Numbered from the stretch's first letter, positions 26,131-34,029 are shown. The stretch is 42,170 nucleotides of DNA from Streptococcus cristatus (GCF_001578775.1 NZ_KQ969062.1:1654509-1696678), one strand, 5' to 3'. Made by a program: numbers and translations. Notes: generated by a model from the letters alone, not told the origin.

Positions 26131-27213
26131 ATGACAAAAATCAATCAAATCATCACTTATCTTGAAAATGAAAAGCAGGATGTAGCTGTAATCTCTGATC
26201 CTGTAACCATTCATTACCTAACAGGCTTTTACAGCGATCCACATGAACGCCAGATGTTCCTATTCGTCTACACTGACCATGAGCCACTCCTTTTCGTACC
26301 AGCACTGGAAGTTGAGCGTGCTTCTTCTACCGTAGACTTTCAGGTTATAGGCTATGTTGATTCTGAAAACCCTTGGGAAAAGATCAAGGCTTCTCTACCA
26401 TCTCAATCCTTCAAACAAGTACCGGTCGAGTTTGATAATCTAATTTTAACTAAGTACCACGGCCTGCGTACTGTTTTTAATGGAGCTGAATTTGTCAATC
26501 TGACCCCTTATATTAACCGCTTGCGCCTGATCAAATCTGCCGATGAAATCCAGAAAATGCTAGTAGCCGGCCAATATGCTGACAAGGCTGTCAATATCGG
26601 TTTTGACAATATTTCACTAGAAAATACTGAAACAGACATCATCGCTCAAATCGACTTTGCTATCAAGCGAGAAGGCTATGAAATGAGCTTTGAAACCATG
26701 GTTCTGACAGGCAACAACGCAGCCAATCCGCACGGCATTCCCGGAGCCAATAAACTCGAAAACAATGCTCTCCTCCTCTTTGACTTGGGCTGCATGGTCA
26801 ATGGCTATGCCAGCGATATGACACGAACCGTTGCTGTCGGCCAGCCAGATCAGTTCAAAAAAGATATCTATTATCTGACTCTGGAAGCTCAGCAAGCAGC
26901 GCTTGACTTTATCAAACCAGGCGTCACAGCTCATGAAGTAGACCGCGCAGCTCGTGAGGTCATCGAAAAGGCTGGTTATGGTGAGTATTTCAACCACCGT
27001 CTCGGCCACGGTATCGGTATGGATGTCCACGAATTTCCGTCCATCATGGAGGGCAACGATATGGTCATTGAGGAAGGCATGTGCTTCTCTGTCGAGCCCG
27101 GCATTTACATTCCTGGCAAGGTCGGTGTCCGCATCGAGGACTGCGGCTATGTTACCAAGAATGGCTTTGAACTTTTCACTGAGACCAGCAAGGACTTACT
27201 GTATTTTGAATAG
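26131..27213 (+). CDS. pepQ: Xaa-Pro dipeptidase/aminopeptidase, M24B family
   Basis: Cytoplasmic peptidase that cleaves Xaa-Pro bonds, recycling proline from imported peptides. The N-terminal creatinase-like domain (1-125) is followed by a pita-bread domain with the metal ligands: Asp in LLFDLGCMVNGY and ASDMTRT, His in HRLGHGIGMDVHE, Glu in FSVEPGIY and VRIEDCGYV. 360 residues matches PepQ/YqhT-type enzymes. GAAGGTTG precedes the ATG. It is divergent from vicR with its own terminator. In other streptococci PepQ is usually beside ccpA, which is not in this window. Confidence 0.9.
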   Translation: MTKINQIITYLENEKQDVAVISDPVTIHYLTGFYSDPHERQMFLFVYTDHEPLLFVPALEVERASSTVDFQVIGYVDSENPWEKIKASLPSQSFKQVPVEFDNLILTKYHGLRTVFNGAEFVNLTPYINRLRLIKSADEIQKMLVAGQYADKAVNIGFDNISLENTETDIIAQIDFAIKREGYEMSFETMVLTGNNAANPHGIPGANKLENNALLLFDLGCMVNGYASDMTRTVAVGQPDQFKKDIYYLTLEAQQAALDFIKPGVTAHEVDRAAREVIEKAGYGEYFNHRLGHGIGMDVHEFPSIMEGNDMVIEEGMCFSVEPGIYIPGKVGVRIEDCGYVTKNGFELFTETSKDLLYFE

Positions 27214-27335
27214 AATTTTATAAGCCTCTATTAATGTTGAATGATTACTTTATAGAGCAAAGACTTTCCAATTATTTAAGCTATCATTGTTGCATATCGT
27301 TATAGCTATCTTAGTCCTTAAGCATTTATATTTTC

Positions 27336-27367
27336 AAAAAACGATAGAAAACTTTCTGTCGTTTTTT
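27336..27367 (+). terminator. pepQ terminator
   Basis: AAAAAACGATAGAAA and TTTCTGTCGTTTTTT pair over 15 bases with one G-T, loop AC, ending in a T run. It lies about 120 bp after the pepQ stop. Confidence 0.75.
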
Positions 27368-27558
27368 CTTGTTTCCTAATAATTATACCAAAGTCATTTA
27401 GGCTTACTTGCTTTTCTTCCGAATGAAGTTGTCTGTCGAGACGTTCCGAAGATCTCAATTACTCCACACCGGTCAGTTTTTACACCAGCAAGGTGTTTTC
27501 ATCACTGAGAAGAGCAAGCGTCACAAATCCTCATCATATCAGAGTTTTTCATCCCTTC

Positions 27559-27587
27559 TTGTCATTCTGATTTAAAAATGTTATAAT
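27559..27587 (+). promoter_or_regulatory. Promoter of the siderophore import operon
   Basis: -35 TTGTCA (27559-27564) and -10 TATAAT (27582-27587) with 17 bp spacing and a TGt extension: a strong promoter. A TAAGGAGGT ribosome site precedes the first gene. Confidence 0.85.
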
Positions 27588-27595
27588 TTTTATGA

Positions 27596-27610
27596 AATTG
27601 TCTAAAAATT
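27596..27610 (+). promoter_or_regulatory. CodY-like box just after the siderophore operon -10
   Basis: AATTGTCTAAAAATT matches AATTTTCWGAAAATT at 13 of 15 positions and overlaps the expected transcription start. CodY control of iron uptake is reported in pneumococcus. The flanks are A/T-rich, so a chance match is possible. Confidence 0.5.
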
Positions 27611-27637
27611 CTAATCATTTCTGTTAAGGAGGTCTGG

Positions 27638-28684
27638 ATGTTCTTCAAAAAGTCAGAAAATCACAGATTTTCTCGCTATGTCTGCCTACTCTTGCTTCTC
27701 ATCATTTTTCTGGCTTGTTTCCTCTTTTTTGCTGTCTCCTTGGGATCAGTCACTATTGACATACAAGATACTTACCGGATTATTTTCAGTAAGCTCGGCT
27801 TTTCCCTCGGCACAGGTAAACTATCTCCGTCCACAATCGCGATTGTTTGGAATATGCGGCTCCCAAGAGTGCTCTTGGGCATCCTAGCTGGAGCCGGTCT
27901 GTCCATATGCGGCAGCGTCATGCAGTCTACAGTCAACAACCCCATCGCAGAGCCTTATATTCTGGGAATTTCAGCGGGAGCGACCTTTGGGGCAACCTTG
28001 AGCATCATCTTAGGACTCAAGAACCTTACTAGCACAGGCGCTTTTATCGGAGCCATTCTGGCAACGGCAGTCGTCGTCCTTATCGCATCCATGCAGGGCA
28101 AAATGACGACGGGCAGTCTGATTTTATCCGGAACGGTGGTCAATGCTCTCTTTATCGCCTTTGCCAACTTTATCATCTCCGTCGGTGCCAATGCTGACAG
28201 TATCATGACTGTGAAATTCTGGACCATGGGCTCACTGGCCGGAACTTCCTGGTCAGATCTGACCTTGCCGGCTCTCGCTGTCGGTCTTGCCTTTTTGTTT
28301 TTCTGCTCCCAGTACCGTATTTTCAATGCCATGATGATGGGGGAAGAGGCTGCTCTGACACTGGGTGTGCCACTGCATGTTTACTGGTACCTCTATATTA
28401 CTGTCGTCGCCATCATCACAGCAGTGCTGGTGGCCAGCTGCGGCATCATCGGCTTTGTCGGTCTGATCACGCCGCACATTGCCCGAAGGTTGGTCGGTAC
28501 CAACTACAGAAGGCTCTTCCCCATCGCGACTCTTCTGGGGGCCCTCTTTCTTGTCTGGGCAGATGTTTTGGCTCGGACTCTGATCAAAAATGCAGAGCTG
28601 CCGATTGGGATCTTTACCGCTTTGGTTGGCGCACCCTTCTTTATCTACATTGTAGCCAAAAGCCGAAAGGAGGTAAGCAGCTGA
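27638..28684 (+). CDS. FecCD-family iron-siderophore ABC permease
   Basis: Membrane channel of a ferric-siderophore or heme/B12-type importer, 348 residues with about ten hydrophobic segments. FecCD family blocks are clear: LRLPRVLLGILAGAGLSICGSVMQSTVNNPIAEPYILGISAGA-type RLPRVLLGILAGAGLSICG (about 72-90), NPIAEPYILGISAGATFG, FVGLITPHIARRLVG (about 281) and ELPIGIFTALVGAPFF. A single permease gene implies a homodimer, as in BtuC. Start ATG has an excellent AAGGAGGT. First gene of the operon; the ATPase gene follows after a 1 bp gap. Confidence 0.93.
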   Translation: MFFKKSENHRFSRYVCLLLLLIIFLACFLFFAVSLGSVTIDIQDTYRIIFSKLGFSLGTGKLSPSTIAIVWNMRLPRVLLGILAGAGLSICGSVMQSTVNNPIAEPYILGISAGATFGATLSIILGLKNLTSTGAFIGAILATAVVVLIASMQGKMTTGSLILSGTVVNALFIAFANFIISVGANADSIMTVKFWTMGSLAGTSWSDLTLPALAVGLAFLFFCSQYRIFNAMMMGEEAALTLGVPLHVYWYLYITVVAIITAVLVASCGIIGFVGLITPHIARRLVGTNYRRLFPIATLLGALFLVWADVLARTLIKNAELPIGIFTALVGAPFFIYIVAKSRKEVSS

Positions 28685-28685
28685 T

Positions 28686-29441
28686 ATGGATCTAACTTGC
28701 CAAAATATCCACTATGCTGTCGGCCAAAAAGAGATTTTAAAAGGAATTTCGCTCAGGGTCGAGGGAAATCAGTTTCACACCATTTTAGGGCCCAACGGAA
28801 GCGGCAAAACTAGTCTGCTCAAAACCATCTACCGCCAAATCAAACCCGACAGCGGAAACATTTATCTAAACGGAAGGCCACTTGAACAGGTCAGCATAAA
28901 AAAAGCAGCCCAGAAAATAGCCGTTGTGACTCAGTTTAACCATCTTCAGTTTGACTGCACCGTCCAAGAAATCGTCATGCTGGGCAGGACGCCGCATCTA
29001 TCCTTTTTTCAAAAAGAGAGCGAAAAAGACTATGCCCTTGTCCGTCATGCCTTGAGTCAGGTAGATATGCTAGACAAGGGAGAGCGAACCTATTTATCCC
29101 TGTCTGGTGGTGAGAAGCAAAGAGTCCTGCTGGCACGCGCTTTGGCTCAACAGCCAAGCCTACTGCTCCTAGACGAGCCGACCAATCATTTGGATATCAA
29201 ATACCAGCTGGATATGCTGCGTATCGTGAAAGACCTGAACATCAATGTTTTAGCAGTTTTACACGATATCCAACTGGCTTGTCAGTATTCAGATTATTTG
29301 TACCTCATGAAGGGAGGTGAGATTGCATACCAAGGCGCTCCAGAAGAGGCCATCACCCATGATTCACTGCAAGCCGTTTACGGCATTCAGAGCAAAGTGA
29401 TCTGGACCAAGGATCGACAGGCCATGATTCAGTATCTATAA
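28686..29441 (+). CDS. Iron-siderophore ABC transporter ATPase (FecE/FepC type)
   Basis: Energises the permease above. Walker A GPNGSGKTSLL (about 36-46), Q-loop VTQFNH, signature YLSLSGGEKQRVLLARAL (about 137-154), Walker B LLLLDEPTNHLDI and H-loop VLHDIQLACQY, with the DEPTNHLDI and HD sequence typical of FepC-class ATPases. 251 residues. Start ATG is preceded by GGAGGTAAGC within the end of the permease gene. Confidence 0.95.
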   Translation: MDLTCQNIHYAVGQKEILKGISLRVEGNQFHTILGPNGSGKTSLLKTIYRQIKPDSGNIYLNGRPLEQVSIKKAAQKIAVVTQFNHLQFDCTVQEIVMLGRTPHLSFFQKESEKDYALVRHALSQVDMLDKGERTYLSLSGGEKQRVLLARALAQQPSLLLLDEPTNHLDIKYQLDMLRIVKDLNINVLAVLHDIQLACQYSDYLYLMKGGEIAYQGAPEEAITHDSLQAVYGIQSKVIWTKDRQAMIQYL

Positions 29442-29496
29442 GAGCCTGCTCTCAGCTTTATCTATACAAGCTCCAAGCCCAAGAAAGGAAGGCAAT

Positions 29497-30525
29497 ATGA
29501 AAAAAACACTCAGTATCTTACTCGTCGCAACTGCTGCACTGACAATGGCAGCCTGCAATTCTTCATCTAAAGAAAGTACGAAAGAAAGCTCAACTTCGCA
29601 ATCTTCCTCCAAAACTGAAAGCGCGAAAAAGAGCACAGCAGAGACAAAATATCCAGTGACAATCAAAACTTACGATGCCGAAGGCAAGGAGATTGATCAG
29701 GTCTTTGAAAAGGCACCGGAAAAGGTCATCACCAACAACCTTTCAACGACCGAAATCTTGATTGAACTAGGATTGAAAGACAAGATCGCTGGTATGCTCA
29801 ATCCAGACAACGATGTCACAGATAAATACAAGGCTGATATTGCCACCATTCCGCAAGTCGGCGACAAGAAAACCGTATCACAGGAAACTGTGCTATCCTA
29901 TGAGCCAGATGCTCTTCTTGGCCGAAACATGATGTTTTCCGAGAAGTCTCTGGGGACAGTCAGTGCCTGGAATGAAAACAAAATCCCTGTCTACACACAG
30001 AAGGCTTCCCTGTCCAATACCAAACAAGACCTAGGCAATATTGTTGAAGATGTCAAGAATATAGGAACCATCTTTAACGTTCAAGACAAGGCCAATCAGT
30101 ATGCTGACCAGCTGCAGGCAAGAATTGACACTGTCAAGAAGGCCAATAAGGCTAGCCAAGGCGAAAAGAAAAAAGCGCTCATCATGTGTGCCTACAACGA
30201 TGAGACTTTCGGTGCCTATAAATCTGCCCTGCAGGAGAGTCTGCTTAACCAGCTCGGCTATACCAATGTAGCGACTGGGACCTCTGGCTTGACCTTGGAA
30301 AATCTGGTCTCTATGGATCCAGAAGTCATCATTTACGTAACCAGCGACCGCAACAAGTCCATGGATGGTCAAGCAGTCGATCTAATGAAAGCCAATCCAG
30401 TTCTGGAAGATGTCCCAGCGGTCAAAAATCAAAAAATCATGACCATCTCCTATGATGAGTTCATGGATTATGGACCTGCTGTAATTGACTCACTCGAGAA
30501 GATCAATGACTTTGTCAATAAATAA
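29497..30525 (+). CDS. Iron-siderophore binding lipoprotein (Peripla_BP_2, FecB/FeuA type)
   Basis: Surface receptor of the importer. Signal peptide with lipobox LTMAACN (Cys20) and a long Ser/Lys/Thr-rich tether (about 21-50), then a class III binding fold: KVITNNLSTTEILIELGLKDKIAGM (about 77-101), YEPDALLGRNMMF and LENLVSMDPEVIIYVTSD (about 268-285). 342 residues. Start has AAAGGAAGG. The fold fits Fe-siderophore receptors; the ligand cannot be read from sequence. Its stop lies 20 bp inside the following esterase gene. Confidence 0.92.
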   Translation: MKKTLSILLVATAALTMAACNSSSKESTKESSTSQSSSKTESAKKSTAETKYPVTIKTYDAEGKEIDQVFEKAPEKVITNNLSTTEILIELGLKDKIAGMLNPDNDVTDKYKADIATIPQVGDKKTVSQETVLSYEPDALLGRNMMFSEKSLGTVSAWNENKIPVYTQKASLSNTKQDLGNIVEDVKNIGTIFNVQDKANQYADQLQARIDTVKKANKASQGEKKKALIMCAYNDETFGAYKSALQESLLNQLGYTNVATGTSGLTLENLVSMDPEVIIYVTSDRNKSMDGQAVDLMKANPVLEDVPAVKNQKIMTISYDEFMDYGPAVIDSLEKINDFVNK

Positions 30526-31198
30526 GACCTTTGTCTGGGAGGGTATCACTGTCAATATTGCCCTGCCCCAAGATTATGACAAATCACGATCTTATCCAGC
30601 AATCTTGCTAAATGATGGTCAGATAGACTACCTAAGCAAGCTTTCTCCATCGGTAATCTTAATCGGACTGATATCAAACAACAGGCTGGACGATTATACA
30701 CCCTGGAAAGCCAATGCTCTAAAGCCTGGTAATCCTGATTTTGGCGGCAGAGCGGATAGCTACCACCAAGAGCTCTTCAGCGGTATATTAGCAAAAATCA
30801 GACAGCACTACCTACTGGATGACAAGAGAATTGCTTATGGTGGCTACTCTCTCGGTGGACTAGCGGCTGTTTACAGTCTCTATAGCGGCTGCGAGATTCC
30901 CTGTGTCTTTTCTATCTGCGGTTCCTTTTGGTACCCAGGTTTTACCGACTATTGCCGGACCCAGAACTCGAAAAACAAGGATTGTCTGGTTTATTTGCAG
31001 AATGGGAAGACAGAAGGCGCGAATCACTCGAACCGACTTTCCAAAGCTCCTTTTTATGCCAAAGAAATTCATCGCTTGATTCAGAAAGAAATCCTTACCA
31101 CCTACTCCATCTTTGACCCTTATGGGCATCATGAAGCTCTCAAAGAACGCTATGCTGCCTTTGCCGACTGGCTGGCCACACAATGGCATATTGACTAA
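30506..31198 (+). CDS. Putative siderophore esterase, alpha/beta-hydrolase (IroE/Fes/BesA type)
   Basis: Cytoplasmic alpha/beta-hydrolase of the putative-esterase family, 230 residues from ATG 30506. The nucleophile elbow GGYSLGG puts Ser at 115; His 208 or 209 in DPYGHHEALKERY is the likely catalytic base. The oxyanion region LLNDGQIDYL is near residue 35. There is no signal peptide. Fusion-like 20 bp overlap with the receptor gene implies one function. In Bacillus and enterobacteria such esterases open catecholate trilactone siderophores to free the iron. A longer start at TTG 30485 exists. Substrate is inference from neighbours only. Confidence 0.75.
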   Translation: MTLSINKTFVWEGITVNIALPQDYDKSRSYPAILLNDGQIDYLSKLSPSVILIGLISNNRLDDYTPWKANALKPGNPDFGGRADSYHQELFSGILAKIRQHYLLDDKRIAYGGYSLGGLAAVYSLYSGCEIPCVFSICGSFWYPGFTDYCRTQNSKNKDCLVYLQNGKTEGANHSNRLSKAPFYAKEIHRLIQKEILTTYSIFDPYGHHEALKERYAAFADWLATQWHID

Positions 31199-31200
31199 CT

Positions 31201-31243
31201 AAAAACCCCTTTGTCACTTACAGCAGCTGACAAAGGGGTTTTT
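31201..31243. terminator. Bidirectional terminator between the esterase and ogt
   Basis: AAAAACCCCTTTGTCA and TGACAAAGGGGTTTTT form a perfect 16 bp stem with T and A runs outside both arms. It serves the plus-strand siderophore operon and the minus-strand ogt gene. Confidence 0.9.
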
Positions 31244-31308
31244 AGCTTATTACTGTACGTAAAAAAGATTCTCACCAGTAAAATGATAAAAATCTTGAGT
31301 AGAAAGAT

Positions 31309-31812
31309 TTATTCAGTCTTCTCCCTCGCCTCTAGTTTCAACAAGAAATCTTTTTTATCAAGGCCGCCAGCATAACCGATCAGCCTGCCGTCGCTTCCGA
31401 CAATCCGGTGGCAGGGAATCAGAAGGGAAATGGGATTATGACCGATGGCGCCACCAACTGCTCTAGCAGAGCCAATCTTACCGTACTCAGCTTGTAATTC
31501 TCGTAGAATGTCTGAATAGGTAGCCGTTTGCCCATAGGGAATCTTCTGCAGTACTGTCAGAACCTTGCTTCTAAACTCCGTCACTTGAGGTGCCAATGAA
31601 ATCCCATCAGTTGCGGGATTTTTTCCCTTAAAATAAGCGTCCAACCAAGCAAAGATGCGTCGGCTGACTTCTGTATCCTCCTCCTGCGCTTGCTCCAAAT
31701 CATAGCCTGCCCCAAAATATTTCTGATTCTCCAACCAAAGTCCAAGCAAGGCATTTGCGTCTGTCAAGATAAGAATCCGGCCAATCGGTGATGCATAATA
31801 AGTCTTGTACAT
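31309..31812 (-). CDS. ogt: Methylated-DNA--protein-cysteine methyltransferase
   Basis: Suicide repair enzyme that takes the alkyl group from O6-alkylguanine. The C-terminal domain has the PCHRIVGSDGRLIGYAGGLD active site (acceptor Cys in PCHRI) and helix-turn-helix block VGGAIGHNPISLLI; KVLTVLQKIPYGQTATYSDI precedes it. 167 residues, usual for Ogt. The ribosome site is weak (GAAGAAAGA). It converges on the shared terminator. Confidence 0.95.
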   Translation of the reverse strand: MYKTYYASPIGRILILTDANALLGLWLENQKYFGAGYDLEQAQEEDTEVSRRIFAWLDAYFKGKNPATDGISLAPQVTEFRSKVLTVLQKIPYGQTATYSDILRELQAEYGKIGSARAVGGAIGHNPISLLIPCHRIVGSDGRLIGYAGGLDKKDFLLKLEAREKTE

Positions 31813-31847
31813 ATTTTTTCTTTCTTCGAGTTTCTTGATATGCCTTA

Positions 31848-32705
31848 TTATACCACTCTTGTCTTAATTTTTGCCATAATCCCATCTGGGTCTGTGACTT
31901 CTAGCTCTTGGGAGCTAATCCATCGGGCTGGCGCCTGCAGATCCAGAGCATTTTCATAAATTGCTACTAGGTCTTCTTTTCCTTCTACTTGCGCCTCAAA
32001 ATAGGCCAGTCCCATTTGCTTCGGTTGGCGATGATTCAAGTGAGAACCTCCCCATTCATTAACCGCTAAATGATGATGGTAGTTTCCTGATGCCAGCCAA
32101 CTTGCAGAAGGTACAGAAAATTTATCCTCCAAGTCTAGAAGCTTTTGGTAAAAATGACTAGCAGCACTGCTATTTTTCACAGATAGATGGACATGGCCCA
32201 TTCGAGTGCCTTCAGCAATACTAAATGGTTGAACTTCCTGACCTAGTTCATAGATTTCTTGAGCCGCGAGCGCTTCTGTCACTCCGATAATGCGGCCATC
32301 TTCTCGAATATCCCAATCAATCTGAGGCTTGTCCCGATAAAGCTCAATGCCATTGCCTTCTGGATCCTCCAGATAAATGGCTTCACTATAACCGTGGTCC
32401 GCTCCTCCAACCATAGGAACTTTATTTTCTGATAAATGCTTCAGGATATCCGCCAAGTCTTGACGGCTGGGAAGCAAAAGCGCCAGATGATAAAGACCGT
32501 AAACCGACTTAACGGACTGCCGGTCACTGGTCGCTAAGAGTCTCACCAGCGCTTGTCCGTCCCTGCCCAAAGCCACCTGTCCGTCCTGCTCTTCCAAAAG
32601 TTCCAGTCCTAAAACGCGCTGATAAAAATCCCTTTGTCCTGCTAAGTCGGCCACATAAAGTGCCGCCTCTCCTAGATAAATCTTGCTTTGATATTCAAAA
32701 GTCAT
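31848..32705 (-). CDS. Two-domain VOC-family protein (CatE-like extradiol dioxygenase or glyoxalase fold)
   Basis: Two tandem vicinal-oxygen-chelate domains (about 1-130 and 160-285). Candidate metal ligands: His in YHLALLLPSR, Glu in GNGIELYRDKP, His in GHVHLSVKN. 285 residues, the size of the Bacillus CatE catechol 2,3-dioxygenase. Start set at 32705 (MTFEYQSKIYLGEAALYV) with GAGGAGAAAG upstream; the longer frame to 32765 would overlap the neighbour. It lies 56 bp after the NAD(P)-binding gene and may be in the same transcript. Substrate unknown. Confidence 0.8.
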   Translation of the reverse strand: MTFEYQSKIYLGEAALYVADLAGQRDFYQRVLGLELLEEQDGQVALGRDGQALVRLLATSDRQSVKSVYGLYHLALLLPSRQDLADILKHLSENKVPMVGGADHGYSEAIYLEDPEGNGIELYRDKPQIDWDIREDGRIIGVTEALAAQEIYELGQEVQPFSIAEGTRMGHVHLSVKNSSAASHFYQKLLDLEDKFSVPSASWLASGNYHHHLAVNEWGGSHLNHRQPKQMGLAYFEAQVEGKEDLVAIYENALDLQAPARWISSQELEVTDPDGIMAKIKTRVV

Positions 32706-32761
32706 GTACTTTCTCCTCTCTTTACTTTTAAATGTCAGCAGTTCGCCTGCTCCATCTTTTT

Positions 32762-33391
32762 TCATTTTCCCAGAACAGAAATACGTTTCTTGATGTGGCT
32801 GCCCTTTTCAATCTCATCCAGCATAGCCACAGCATAATCTGCATAGCTAATTCGACTTTGACCGACTTCATTGACAGTAAAGGCCTCGCCAGCTAAGATA
32901 TAATCGCCCGTCTTAGCACCATCTGCATCAAAATCTGCTGCGGGACTGATGTAAGTCCATAGAACATTATCAAACTGACGCAAATGAGCCAGCCCTTCCG
33001 CCATAGCTTTAGCCAAAGGCTTGTAATCCGCTGGAAAATCTGGTGTATCTGACAGTTGGATACTCATTTCTGGATCCATATAGAGGCTGCCTGCACCACC
33101 GACAACCAACAATCGAGTCTTTGTATCTGCCAAAAGCATTGCTAGATGTTCTAAGGAACTTGTATGTTGGGGCAGGTTGTCTGGTGCAAAAGCTCCAAAA
33201 GCTGATACGACTACATCAAACTCAAGCAAGTCTTCCTTAGTCAAGTCAAACAAATCTTTAATCAATTCATGCTGGGCCTCACTTTTATTAGCTGACCGAA
33301 CGATGGCCGTTACATCATGCCCCCGTTTAACTGCTTCATTCACGATGAGGCTGCCAGCTTTTCCATTTGCTCCAATTACTGCGATTTTCAT
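32762..33391 (-). CDS. NAD(P)-binding Rossmann protein, NmrA/YwnB-like
   Basis: Atypical short-chain dehydrogenase-like protein of 209 residues with the dinucleotide motif IAVIGANGKAGSLIV at the N terminus, VVGGAGSLYMDP and SPAADF. It resembles the stress-response NAD(P)H-binding proteins such as YwnB. GGAGGATAAG precedes the ATG. Its promoter carries two matched inverted repeats and the Rrf2-type regulator gene lies immediately upstream, so it is a likely regulated target. Reaction unknown. Confidence 0.85.
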   Translation of the reverse strand: MKIAVIGANGKAGSLIVNEAVKRGHDVTAIVRSANKSEAQHELIKDLFDLTKEDLLEFDVVVSAFGAFAPDNLPQHTSSLEHLAMLLADTKTRLLVVGGAGSLYMDPEMSIQLSDTPDFPADYKPLAKAMAEGLAHLRQFDNVLWTYISPAADFDADGAKTGDYILAGEAFTVNEVGQSRISYADYAVAMLDEIEKGSHIKKRISVLGK

Positions 33392-33421
33392 AGTCTTATC
33401 CTCCGATAGTTAATTTTGTAT

Positions 33422-33440
33422 TGTAATTGTTTTTATTACA
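33422..33440. promoter_or_regulatory. Operator copy 1, TGTAAT-N7-ATTACA
   Basis: Perfect 6 bp inverted repeat with 7 bp spacer, located just downstream of the -10 of the YwnB-like gene. Identical arms and spacing to copy 2. Likely binding site for the adjacent Rrf2 regulator. Confidence 0.7.
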
Positions 33441-33446
33441 TCTATT

Positions 33447-33474
33447 AGTATAACATATCTTAATGTAATGTCAA
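33447..33474 (-). promoter_or_regulatory. Promoter of the YwnB-like gene
   Basis: On the minus strand -35 TTGACA (33469-33474) and -10 TATACT (33447-33452), 16 bp apart. The -35 lies inside the upstream operator repeat and the second repeat follows the -10. Confidence 0.8.
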
Positions 33475-33482
33475 TGATTACA
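33464..33482. promoter_or_regulatory. Operator copy 2, TGTAAT-N7-ATTACA
   Basis: Perfect 6 bp inverted repeat with 7 bp spacer overlapping the -35 TTGACA. Its centre is 42 bp from copy 1, about four helical turns, so both sites face the same side of the DNA. Confidence 0.7.
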
Positions 33483-33506
33483 TCTCAGAAAATTTTTAAG
33501 TAAAAA

Positions 33507-33536
33507 AACAACCTGCTCACTAGGAAACAGATTGTT
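33507..33536 (-). terminator. Terminator of the Rrf2 gene, stop codon in the loop
   Basis: AACAATCTG and CAGGTTGTT pair with one G-T wobble on the minus strand, followed by a T run. The Rrf2 stop codon falls inside the loop. Confidence 0.65.
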
Positions 33537-33969
33537 CTTTAATTTCTTTTTCGGTTGCTGCGACGACCACGTCGAGGCTGGTCTGAGCCAATTCAGCTTC
33601 CATGGCTGCCTGAATAGCCGCCAAGCGGTCATCTAAGACATTGTGAATGTTCTTGCCGATAGGACAGTCTGGATTGGGCTTATCATGAAAACTAAAGAGC
33701 TGGCCGCTCTTGCCCAGACATTCAACCGCACTATAGACATCCAACAGGCTAATGTCTTTCAAATCTTTGGCAATCTCTGCTCCTCCAGTCCCACGAGCAA
33801 CGGTAATCATTCCGGCATTCTTGAGCTGGGACAAGGTCTTACGGATAATAACTGGATTGACTCCAACACTGCCAGCAAGGATATCACTTGTCAGTTTTTG
33901 CTTTTTTCCTTCCAAAGCCAGTACAATCAGCATATGAGTGGCAATGGTAAAACGACTAGAAATCTGCAT
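33520..33969 (-). CDS. Rrf2-family transcriptional regulator (YwnA-like)
   Basis: Winged-helix regulator, 149 residues from ATG 33969 (MQISSRFTIATHML), with GGGAGGAG ahead; a frame starting at 33999 includes the ribosome site. The HTH is around 25-60 (LAGSVGVNPVIIRKTLSQLKNAGMI) and the wing has RGTGGAEI. Only two cysteines, Cys84 and Cys102, are present, so a classical three-Cys Fe-S cluster is unlikely; a thiol redox switch is possible. The gene pairs with the YwnB-like gene downstream, as ywnA/ywnB do in Bacillus. Confidence 0.87.
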   Translation of the reverse strand: MQISSRFTIATHMLIVLALEGKKQKLTSDILAGSVGVNPVIIRKTLSQLKNAGMITVARGTGGAEIAKDLKDISLLDVYSAVECLGKSGQLFSFHDKPNPDCPIGKNIHNVLDDRLAAIQAAMEAELAQTSLDVVVAATEKEIKEQSVS

Positions 33970-34000
33970 TTTTTCTCCTCCCTCATCAATTTCTCTCACT

Positions 34001-34029
34001 ATTATATCTCAAAAATGGTGTAACTTCAA
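34001..34029 (-). promoter_or_regulatory. Promoter of the Rrf2 gene (TTGAAG-N17-TATAAT)
   Basis: On the minus strand -35 TTGAAG (34024-34029) and -10 TATAAT (34001-34006), 17 bp apart. A GTAACT-TCAAG-AGTTAC palindrome at 34020-34036 covers the -35 and the upstream gene's stop, a possible second operator. Confidence 0.65.

Larger units (their letters stand above)
27214..27637. other. Intergenic region between pepQ and the siderophore operon
   Basis: About 420 bp. It holds the pepQ terminator, a weak hairpin ACACC-AGCAA-GGTGT at 27482-27496, and the strong promoter and CodY-like site of the next operon. A 50-codon frame at 27423-27575 has no ribosome site and overlaps the promoter, so it is not called. 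Confidence 0.6.

Noticed and set aside
27423..27575. 50-codon plus-strand frame before the siderophore operon
   Set aside because: No ribosome site, overlaps the operon promoter, no family resemblance.
30485..30505. TTG start at 30485 for the esterase
   Set aside because: ATG at 30506 has a purine-rich GAGAAG ahead and gives a more usual N terminus; TTG is less likely.
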